From Verrucomicrobiota bacterium (GTDB taxonomy: Bacteria > Verrucomicrobiota > Verrucomicrobiia > Verrucomicrobiales > Akkermansiaceae): a DNA stretch of 6,839 bases. The stretch lies in assembly GCA_026397695.1 (NCBI GenBank), contig JAPLUJ010000338.1, positions 6,547-13,385 on the forward strand, in the 5' to 3' direction. The notes below the pieces were generated by a model. It was not told the DNA's origin and did no database searches. It was given only the letters and a program-made list of their open reading frames with translations. Numbering within the stretch: the first letter of the stretch is position 1; each line of letters starts with the position of its first letter. Of the stretch, positions 1-5,874 are shown piece after piece. The position numbers and the translations under genes were made by a program.

Positions 1-14
1 CCGCGCACCGTTCC

Positions 15-1232
15 ATGCTCCCCACCGAATCGCTGCTTGCTGATTTTCCCATTCTCGACCAATCGATCCATGGTCGGCGGTTGATCTATCTGGACAACGC
101 CGCCACCACCCAGAAACCGCAGGCCGTGCTGCAGGCGTCGCGGCATTACTACGAGACCATCAATGCCAACATCCACCGCGGCACCCAGCAACTCGCCCGC
201 GCGGCGACGGCAGCCTTTGAAAACGCGCGCCAGACGGTGGCGGCGCACCTGCACGCGGCATCCACCGACGAGGTGATCTTCACCTCCGGCACCACCGGCG
301 GCATCAATCTGGTGGCTAACATCCTCGCTCTATCAGGCCGCATCGGCGCGGGCGACGAGGTGCTTGTTTCCACGCTCGAGCATCATTCGAACATCGTTCC
401 GTGGCAGATGCTGTGCCAGCGCACAGGTGCCACCCTCAGGGTGATTCCCTGCCACGACGATGGCACTCTCGATCAGGACGCCTTCCACGCGCTGCTTGGC
501 GGACGCGTGAAAGTCCTCGCGCTGACGTGGATCTCCAACGCTTTTGGCACGGTCAATCCGGTGGTGGAAATGACCCGTGCGGCGCAGGCGGCGGGTGCGC
601 TCGTGCTGATAGATGCCGCGCAGGCCATCGCGCATCTGCCTATCGATGTGCAGGCATTGGGGGCGGATTTCCTGGTGTTTTCCGGCCACAAGGTTTACGC
701 GCCCACCGGCATCGGTGTGCTGTGGGGGCGCGCCTCGTGGCTCAACGAGCTGCCACCATGGCAGGGTGGGGGGGAAATGATCAAGGAAGTCACCTTCGAT
801 CACACAACCTACAACGACTTGCCATTCAAATATGAAGCCGGCACGCCTAACATCGAGGGGGCCATCGCCCTCGCCACCGCTCTGGACTATGTCAACGGCA
901 TCGGCATCGACGCCATCCACGCCCATGAAAACGCATTGATCCGGTCCGCGGCGGACGCGCTTGCCGGCATTTCCGGCATCCGGCTATTCGGTCCCGCAGG
1001 GCGCGCGGGTTCTTTATCGTATGCCATCGAGGGCCTCCATCACTACGACATCGGCACGATGCTGGATCACATGGGTGTGGCCGTGCGCACCGGCCATCAT
1101 TGTTGCCAGCCGCTGATGGCACGCTTCGGCATGACCGGCACGGTGCGCGCCTCGTTCGCCCTGTACAACTCCCCGCAGGACGTCGAAGCCTTTGCGTGCG
1201 CCACCCAAAAAGCAGTCGCCATGCTGCGTTAG
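15..1232 (+). CDS. sufS: SufS-type (group II) cysteine desulfurase
   Basis: This PLP enzyme takes sulfur from L-cysteine, giving alanine and an enzyme-bound persulfide that feeds iron-sulfur cluster assembly in the cytoplasm. At 405 residues it is the usual length for SufS/CsdA. It shows the N-terminal 'YLDNAATTQKP' block (residues 25-35), the 'TSGTTGGINLVAN' cofactor loop (90-102), the 'EHHSN' histidines (122-126), 'DAAQA' (200-204), and the PLP lysine K226 in 'SGHKVYAPTG'. The active-site cysteine is C363 in 'RTGHHCCQP', and the 'VRASFALYN' arginine near 378 would hold the substrate carboxylate. A second cysteine directly follows the catalytic one. The ATG at 15 is well placed for the family's N-terminus, and only 14 bases precede it, so upstream suf genes cannot be seen. 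A frame ending at a TGA at 41-43 could be the end of an overlapping upstream gene, but this is too short to judge. The paralogue CsdA is the main alternative. Confidence 0.95.
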   Translation: MLPTESLLADFPILDQSIHGRRLIYLDNAATTQKPQAVLQASRHYYETINANIHRGTQQLARAATAAFENARQTVAAHLHAASTDEVIFTSGTTGGINLVANILALSGRIGAGDEVLVSTLEHHSNIVPWQMLCQRTGATLRVIPCHDDGTLDQDAFHALLGGRVKVLALTWISNAFGTVNPVVEMTRAAQAAGALVLIDAAQAIAHLPIDVQALGADFLVFSGHKVYAPTGIGVLWGRASWLNELPPWQGGGEMIKEVTFDHTTYNDLPFKYEAGTPNIEGAIALATALDYVNGIGIDAIHAHENALIRSAADALAGISGIRLFGPAGRAGSLSYAIEGLHHYDIGTMLDHMGVAVRTGHHCCQPLMARFGMTGTVRASFALYNSPQDVEAFACATQKAVAMLR

Positions 1233-1285
1233 AAGCAGGCCGAATCTCCCACCCGTTTTTCTAACATAACATCATCACTCCAGCC

Positions 1286-1834
1286 ATGAAAATCATCCTC
1301 GGCATCACCGGTTCGATCGCGGCCTACAAGGCGGCGGACCTCGCCTCCCGGTTAGTCAAACAGGACCACGAGGTGCATGTCGTGATGACCCGCGCCGCCA
1401 CCGCGTTCATCACGCCGATCACCCTCCTCACGCTGACCCGCCAACCGGTGCTCGCGGCGCCCGAGGATGAAACACAATCGTGGAAACCCGGCCACATCGA
1501 TCTGGCGGACCAGGCGGATCTATTCCTGGTGGCTCCGGCCACAGCCAACGTGATCGCTGCTTTCGCCCACGGCCTGGCACCCGATCCGTTGTCGTCGCTC
1601 TACCTCGCGCTGCCGCGCACCACCCCGGTGCTCATCGCCCCGGCCATGAATGGCAAAATGTGGTTGCACCCGGCAACCCGGCGCAACGTCGGCCAACTCC
1701 AACAAGACGGCTGCGCCTTCGTCGGCCCCGCCGAGGGCGGCCTCGCCTGCGGCTACGATGGCATCGGCCGCCTCGCCCCGCTCGAGGAGATCCTCGAACG
1801 CATCACCTCCATCTTTGCCGGCAAGACCTGCTGA
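1286..1834 (+). CDS. coaC: phosphopantothenoylcysteine decarboxylase (CoaC, stand-alone)
   Basis: This flavoprotein of the HFCD family decarboxylates 4'-phosphopantothenoylcysteine to 4'-phosphopantetheine in coenzyme A synthesis. The 182 residues show the FMN-binding start 'GITGSIAAYKAADL' (6-19), the active-site histidine H70 in 'GHIDLA', 'LVAPATANVI' (81-90), the substrate-clamp motif 'PAMN' (119-122) and the flap cysteine C155 in 'ACG'. In many bacteria CoaC is fused to CoaB (phosphopantothenate-cysteine ligase). Here the frame stops right after the CoaC domain and the next bases do not encode a CoaB domain, so the ligase must lie elsewhere. The ATG at 1286 gives the expected glycine-rich beginning. 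There is no evident Shine-Dalgarno sequence before it ('cactccagcc'). It lies 53 bases after sufS on the same strand, with no convincing terminator between, so the two could be cotranscribed. Confidence 0.93.
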   Translation: MKIILGITGSIAAYKAADLASRLVKQDHEVHVVMTRAATAFITPITLLTLTRQPVLAAPEDETQSWKPGHIDLADQADLFLVAPATANVIAAFAHGLAPDPLSSLYLALPRTTPVLIAPAMNGKMWLHPATRRNVGQLQQDGCAFVGPAEGGLACGYDGIGRLAPLEEILERITSIFAGKTC

Positions 1835-1997
1835 TAACTGCCTATCTAACACATTTGCAGCGTCCGAATTCCACAAACTTGCGGCGCATCATCAGCGTCT
1901 ATTACCTGACGTAGCGGCGCATGACAGGTGCCCGACGAAATATCCGCCACGCCGGAGGCCCCCCATCGCGGAGGGTCGTAATTTTTTTTGTCCGTTT
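1835..1997. other. intergenic spacer, no gene seen
   Basis: No supportable gene lies between coaC and the toxin-antitoxin promoter. Reading frames here are short and lack recognisable motifs. The spacer contains a T8 run at 1982-1989 and a T5 run at 1995-1999. No strong GC stem sits directly before the T8 run, so I do not call a terminator. The T-tracts could act as an AT-rich upstream element for the promoter that follows. A 14-base direct repeat, CGCCGGAGGCCCCC, occurs at 1950-1963 and again inside the antitoxin gene at 2145-2158. Confidence 0.5.
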
Positions 1998-2057
1998 TTG
2001 TATTGCGCATCGGCCATTGATGTATTATGAATCCTCCATGCAAACGCTTGTATTGCG
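1998..2057 (+). promoter_or_regulatory. candidate toxin-antitoxin promoter/operator with TGTATT repeats
   Basis: TATTAT at 2023-2028 matches the -10 consensus at five of six positions. A TSS about seven bases later would leave only a few bases before the ATG at 2038, so the antitoxin mRNA may be nearly leaderless. No good -35 is spaced ideally: TTGTAT at 1998-2003 is 19 bases away. TGTATT occurs three times, at 1999-2004, 2021-2026 and 2049-2054. The first and third copies share the longer word TTGTATTGCG. RHH antitoxins usually repress their own operon by binding short repeats, so these are operator candidates. This is an inference; the third copy is inside the coding sequence and may be coincidence. 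Confidence 0.35.
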
Positions 2058-2298
2058 GATTCCGGTCACCTTGGCCAAAGAAATGGAAACCGAGGCACGG
2101 GAACTCGATGTCACGAAATCGGAAATCGCCCGCAGACGCTTGATCGCCGGAGGCCCCCAACGCCAGAACCTTGCTACGGGCTTTGACCTCATTGCCGATC
2201 TGATCGGAACCGTCGAAGATGGACCCTCCGACATGAGTGCCCGCACGAAGGATTATTTGAAATCGAAAGGCTATGGAAAGTCCCGTCGTTCTCGTTGA
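2038..2298 (+). CDS. ribbon-helix-helix (CopG/Arc-like) antitoxin
   Basis: This small protein of 86 residues is the probable antitoxin of the PIN toxin encoded immediately after it. The N-terminus 'TLVLRIPVTLAKEME' forms the expected beta strand and first helix. 'ELDVTKSEIARRRLIAG' follows as the second helix of an RHH DNA-binding fold (together about residues 2-40). The C-terminal half, ending in a basic 'KSKGYGKSRRSR', would wrap the toxin, as is usual for such antitoxins. I chose the ATG at 2038 because the RHH strand starts there. An in-frame ATG at 2020 would add six residues, and the frame is open still further upstream without homologous-looking sequence. No Shine-Dalgarno is visible. 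The gene overlaps the toxin by 26 bases, which suggests translational coupling and autoregulation by the complex. The exact family name (VapB-like or other RHH) cannot be settled by eye. Confidence 0.8.
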   Translation: MQTLVLRIPVTLAKEMETEARELDVTKSEIARRRLIAGGPQRQNLATGFDLIADLIGTVEDGPSDMSARTKDYLKSKGYGKSRRSR

Positions 2299-2683
2299 TG
2301 CGTCCTTTCTTGTCGCCCTGTGGTGCAAGCGCGATCAAAACCACTCATGGGCCGTCCGTGAAGCCCGGCTCCATCCGCCTCCCTGGGTTGTTTGTGAATC
2401 CGTTCTCTCCGAGGCGGATCACCTGCTCGCACCCCATGGATGCGCCTCGCTGCGTCTTGCTTGCCGCCGTGGCGCATTGCGGATTGCGGCCATTGAAGGC
2501 GACGCTCTGCTGCCCGTTTTGGACTTGCTGGACAAGTATGCGGACGTGCCTATGAGCGTTGCCGACGCCTGCTTGGTCCGCCTCACTGAAACATTGCCAA
2601 ATCCCCTCCTTCTAACGACCGATTCCGACTTCAAGACCTATCGCCGCCTCGGGCGACGCGTGATTCCGACCCGCATGCCCTGA
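2273..2683 (+). CDS. PIN-domain ribonuclease toxin (VapC-like)
   Basis: This 136-residue protein fits the size and motif order of PIN-domain toxins, which are Mg2+/Mn2+-dependent RNases that block translation when free of their antitoxin. The acidic residues expected in the active site are all present: D9 in 'LVDASFLVAL', E47 in 'VLSEADHLL' (E42 is a less likely choice), D98 in 'SVADACLVRL' and D117/D119 in 'LLTTDSDFKTY'. The hydrophobic strand before D9 begins almost at the ATG at 2273, supporting this start. The gene begins inside the antitoxin gene in another frame, the usual layout for a coupled operon with the antitoxin first. Nothing looks truncated or mutated, so the pair is probably functional. 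The RNA target cannot be read from sequence. It is on the same strand as coaC but separated from it by its own likely promoter. Confidence 0.87.
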   Translation: MESPVVLVDASFLVALWCKRDQNHSWAVREARLHPPPWVVCESVLSEADHLLAPHGCASLRLACRRGALRIAAIEGDALLPVLDLLDKYADVPMSVADACLVRLTETLPNPLLLTTDSDFKTYRRLGRRVIPTRMP

Positions 2684-2708
2684 AACTTCACGCCGCCTCG
2701 GCACACGG

Positions 2709-2965
2709 ATGAAAGCCATTCTCTGGTCAGCGCTATGGCTTCTCCCCTGCACGGGGCAGGCGGATGATGCGGTGCGTTCGATTTTGTGCATGCCGTGCGG
2801 CTGTTGCGCGGAGAAATCAATGACCTGTTGCGGGCCTATCAGCAGGCGGAAAACGAGACCGGCTTGCTGCGGCTCGGACGGGTGTTAGGGCGCTACCCGG
2901 GAACCGCGAAAATGTGTCAAAACATTTTCCACCGAGTTCAGGAACGCAAAACGGTCTCTGCCTGA
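2709..2965 (+). pseudogene. unrecognised degraded reading frame, possibly a frameshifted secreted protein
   Basis: Two adjoining frames look coding. From the ATG at 2709 one reads 'MKAILWSALWLLPCTGQADDA', which resembles a short signal peptide with cleavage after 'GQA'. That frame then turns into cysteine-rich text and stops at 2886-2888. From about 2768 a second frame is open to a TGA at 2963-2965. It reads as a plausible helical protein of 65 residues ('LLRGEINDLLRAYQQAENE' and 'GRVLGRYPGTAKMC' are typical pieces) but has no good start. A loss of one base (or gain of two) near 2765-2775 would join them into about 85 residues. I do not recognise the family. Alternatives are the remnant tail of a larger gene or two spurious frames. 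It lies between the toxin and the uvrB remnant, in a stretch that otherwise shows no gene. Confidence 0.3.
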
Positions 2966-3052
2966 TCGCGTCCCATGCCCAGCCCATGCGCACCACCATG
3001 GATCCGCCGCCGCGCTTGCGGTGGAGCATGGCGCGGGTTATCACTGGTGGGC

Positions 3053-3377
3053 ATGGCATTTCAATTGGTCAGTGATTACCAGCCTGAGGGCGATCAGGCG
3101 CAGGCGATAGGCAAGCTCGCCAAATCGCTGGCGGCGGGCAACCGTCACCAGACGTTGCTCGGGGTCACCGGGTCGGGCAAAACCTTCACCATGGCCAACC
3201 TGATCGCGCTGCACGGCAAGCCGACGTTGATCATGAGCCATAACAAAACCCTGGCGGCCCAACTATACTCGGAGTTCAGGAGCCTCGGTGTCATGCATCT
3301 ATGGCCTGGGGTCGCCCGAGGATTACGAGAACCTGATGGTGCCCGTGTGGATCGGCCAGAAAGCTGGACGTCGCGAA
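3053..3377 (+). pseudogene. uvrB: uvrB remnant (excinuclease ABC subunit B) with internal deletion and frame change
   Basis: UvrB is the DNA-loading helicase-like subunit of nucleotide excision repair, normally about 670 residues. From the ATG at 3053 the first 76 codons are clearly UvrB: '[11 protein letters not shown]', the Walker A 'GVTGSGKT' (37-44) and '[16 protein letters not shown]'. The frame then becomes unrelated. In another frame, from about 3282, the text resumes as '[19 protein letters not shown]' and '[13 protein letters not shown]', a downstream UvrB block. Against E. coli UvrB as I know it, about 60 codons between the blocks are missing, including the 'YFVSYYDYYQPEAY' region, and the frame change means the loss is not a multiple of three. 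After about 3377 no UvrB sequence follows. This cannot give a working protein, so an intact uvrB is presumably elsewhere in the genome. A 'ggtggg' just before the ATG may be a fossil ribosome site. Confidence 0.85.
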
Positions 3378-3510
3378 CCTTGCCGTCGACACCAGACCGC
3401 GTGGTCTGAAACATGCCTCGATCCACGCGATTTCAGGAAATGTCGGCATATTCTTACACGCCGTGCTTTTTTCTGTTGACACAAGCCATCTCTTCCCGCA
3501 TGCCTCGTGC
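3378..3510. other. junction between uvrB remnant and restriction-modification locus
   Basis: UvrB similarity ends near 3377 and the methyltransferase probably starts at 3511. The frame of the methyltransferase is open upstream to a stop near 3334-3336. A GTG at 3463 could add 16 residues, but these do not look like part of the HTH domain. TTGACA at 3476-3481 is a perfect -35 word, yet the place for its -10 (about 3499-3504, CATGCC) is poor. CATGC-CTCGT-GCATG at 3499-3513 is an exact 5-base inverted repeat that overlaps the ATG. Confidence 0.4.
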
Positions 3511-5874
3511 ATGGAACCCGTTGAGAAAGTAATTAAAGCGGTTTTGGATGCGCACGCCGGAGACGTGCAACTGCTCGCTGTTCAGTTAAAAGCTTCACCT
3601 GCTTCAGTGCGGAGATGGATCAATGGGGGTGCAAAACCGCGGCCAGCATATGAAGCCAAGTTGCGCAAGATATACGGCGAACTCGGAGCCGAGGCATCTG
3701 TTCTTCGGGAAGACTCTCCTCTGTATCGTGTGACACCCCATCATCCCATGATCACGGAAGCTGTGGATGCGACGTTGAAGTCGATCCGTGAAATTCTTCA
3801 TAAGCGTGGCCAGTTGTCGTCTCGAAGCCAGGCCTTGGACGAACTTTCAAAACTTCTGTTTGCCCACGTTGAGGGTCAGCGCAGTGGTCGCGGCGGAATT
3901 TCACGGCAAACAATTGGGATTCCCGACAAGGGGTTAGCAACCCAACTGAAATGCTTCGTCGATGAAACAATCCATTCGAGCTTGCCGGAATCCTTGGCGC
4001 ATAGTGTCGATCGACATGATTTCGAGTTGAGACTAAAGCCGCAAGAAGACGAATTGGCGGCAGAGTTGATTGAGTGTTTCGCGACGCTCCATCGGCAAAC
4101 CTCGTCGTTCAACTTCTCTGGATTCGACATTCTCAATGAAGTGTTCGGCAAATTCCTGTCAGATTCATTCATTGACGAGAAAGAACTCGGCCAATACCTG
4201 ACTCCTCCTGAAGTCGTGAGATTCATGGTCGGATTGGCAATCCAGGGATTTTCACCCTCCGAACTGAAAACCCTATGCGACCCAAAGCACTGCTCGGATT
4301 TCGGCCTGATTTTGGATCCCTCATGTGGCGTGGCTTCCTTCTTTGCGGAAGTTGTGCATCAACTCAAGGACAGGGTGAATCGAGAGACTCAAGATGCAAC
4401 TTTGCGCGGGACATGGCTCAAAACCATCCTCGGCCAGGTCATTGTCGGCATCGACAAGAGCGAACGAATGGTCCGACTCGCATTAACGAATCTGGCGATG
4501 TTTGGGTTCCCTATGGCACGGCTTCATCTTGCGAACTCATTAGCCAGAACCGGACCGGATGGCAAATTAACCGAAAGCCTTGCCGGCAAGGTAAAGTTAA
4601 TTCTCACAAATCCTCCATTCGGTGCCACATTCCACGGTAATGACCTGGTGAAATACAAAATCGCAACTCAATGGTCCCGTCGGCTTCCTGGGCGAATCGA
4701 TTCCGAAATCCTATTCGTCGAGCGCTACCTCGATTGGCTAGCTCCGGGAGGGCAGCTGGTTGCAGTAGTTCCTGACAGCATCCTGACCAACCTGGCAGTG
4801 TTTGAAGATCTGCGCCGTGGAATAGCCGACCAAATCGAGCTTTGCTCGGTCATATCATTGCCAAGCGTAACCTTTGGCATTGCAGGAACGACAACAAAAA
4901 CCTCTGTCTTGCATATTCGCAAGAAGCGGAAGGCGAACGGTTCATCTTACCGCACAGCATTTGCCATTTGCCAGGACATCGGATTTACCGTTGCTACCAA
5001 ATCAAATCAACGGATGAAAATTGTTCAAGGAGCGGGTGACCTACCGCGAATCCTGGAAGAGATTACGGCTCTACCAAACCAACCAAGGTTTGTACGTTGG
5101 CTGGAAGATGCGGACATTCTTGAAAGATGGGATGCGCAACATCATGCATCCCTATCCGTGGAAATTGAGCAGCGACTCAGTCGAAGAGCAAATGGCGATC
5201 TACGCGTGTCGGACGTTGCACAGTTGGTCGATGAGCGTGCCGATCCGAGACGCTGGGGCGCGAAGGAGTTCAACTACATTGAGATATCGGATATCGACAC
5301 GCAAACCTGCGTTGTTTACGCAAACAGCATTGAAGCATCCGCGACGCCTAGCCGGGCACGGAAATTGGTAAAAGAGGGTGACGTGCTCGTCTCCACAGTT
5401 CGCCCGGAACGCGGAGCAGTCGGGGTCGTCGGTGCGCATCAAGATGGTTCTGTATGCACGACTGGACTAGCCGTGTTGCGACCCACTGGAATTGACTCAT
5501 TGACTCTCGCCTACTTGTTGAAGACGGAATTCGTGATTACCCAACTCATGCGCAACAATGTTGGCATCGCTTATCCGGCAATCAAAGAGACATGCCTGCC
5601 GAGTGTGCTGTTGCCAGTTCAGAAAGCGGACCTACCCAGGCTTGAGAGTTTGGCACGCGAAATAGCGAGTGCTGAGGAACAGCTCCACAGATTCCGTGGA
5701 GAATTCAACAAATCGATTTGTGAGGCAGGGTCCGAATGGCGGCAGAGCCCAGTTAGTCAAGACTCCAAACCTCATCCAGCGTCCCAAACCATTTCCCGTC
5801 GCCAATCTCGCAAGTCGGATTCTGGTTCACATGTGCCGGATACTTTCCAGCTCGTGGGAGGCCATACGGCTTGA
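3511..5874 (+). CDS. HTH - N6-adenine DNA methyltransferase - HsdS-like specificity fusion protein
   Basis: This 787-residue protein appears to be a single-chain modification enzyme. Residues 1-58 form a Cro/C1-type helix-turn-helix ('LAVQLKASPASVRRWINGG' then 'KPRPAYEAKLRKIYGEL'). Residues about 180-500 are an HsdM-like N6_Mtase core: 'LGQYLTPPEVVRFM' (226-239), SAM motif I 'DPSCGVASFF' (269-278), 'VGIDKSERMVRLALTNLAM' (312-330) and catalytic motif IV 'LTNPPFGA' (365-372). Residues about 556-735 resemble one half of a Type I HsdS: a target-recognition domain ('VSDVAQLVDER', 'GDVLVSTVRPERG', 'GIAYPAIKETCLPSVLLP') followed by a helix with 'LESLAREIASAEEQL'. The last 40 residues are encoded opposite the downstream gene. 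I prefer the ATG at 3511 because the HTH starts right after it. Motif I has Val-Ala where HsdM enzymes normally have Ser-Gly-Gly. Base composition is lower in GC than sufS, suggesting transfer. The domain order is read directly; activity and recognition site are unknown. Confidence 0.88.
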   Translation: MEPVEKVIKAVLDAHAGDVQLLAVQLKASPASVRRWINGGAKPRPAYEAKLRKIYGELGAEASVLREDSPLYRVTPHHPMITEAVDATLKSIREILHKRGQLSSRSQALDELSKLLFAHVEGQRSGRGGISRQTIGIPDKGLATQLKCFVDETIHSSLPESLAHSVDRHDFELRLKPQEDELAAELIECFATLHRQTSSFNFSGFDILNEVFGKFLSDSFIDEKELGQYLTPPEVVRFMVGLAIQGFSPSELKTLCDPKHCSDFGLILDPSCGVASFFAEVVHQLKDRVNRETQDATLRGTWLKTILGQVIVGIDKSERMVRLALTNLAMFGFPMARLHLANSLARTGPDGKLTESLAGKVKLILTNPPFGATFHGNDLVKYKIATQWSRRLPGRIDSEILFVERYLDWLAPGGQLVAVVPDSILTNLAVFEDLRRGIADQIELCSVISLPSVTFGIAGTTTKTSVLHIRKKRKANGSSYRTAFAICQDIGFTVATKSNQRMKIVQGAGDLPRILEEITALPNQPRFVRWLEDADILERWDAQHHASLSVEIEQRLSRRANGDLRVSDVAQLVDERADPRRWGAKEFNYIEISDIDTQTCVVYANSIEASATPSRARKLVKEGDVLVSTVRPERGAVGVVGAHQDGSVCTTGLAVLRPTGIDSLTLAYLLKTEFVITQLMRNNVGIAYPAIKETCLPSVLLPVQKADLPRLESLAREIASAEEQLHRFRGEFNKSICEAGSEWRQSPVSQDSKPHPASQTISRRQSRKSDSGSHVPDTFQLVGGHTA

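Noticed and set aside
333..926. Long antisense frame within sufS (197 residues)
   Set aside because: It is a shadow of a GC-rich coding gene; its sequence has no domain-like features and sufS is clearly real.
1960..1999. Intrinsic terminator before the toxin-antitoxin operon (T8 run)
   Set aside because: No stable GC stem directly precedes the T-run; I find at most three paired bases.
1950..2158. A 14-base direct repeat CGCCGGAGGCCCCC (1950-1963 and 2145-2158), possibly a remnant second antitoxin copy
   Set aside because: The flanking bases do not align well enough; it may be chance in GC-rich DNA.
2975..3409. A 144-residue open frame starting upstream of the uvrB remnant
   Set aside because: Only its middle part (from 3053) is UvrB; the N-terminal 26 residues and the text after 3280 are read-through in a broken gene.
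3463..3510. GTG start giving the methyltransferase 16 more residues
   Set aside because: The extra residues do not look like part of the HTH domain, and the ATG at 3511 directly precedes it.
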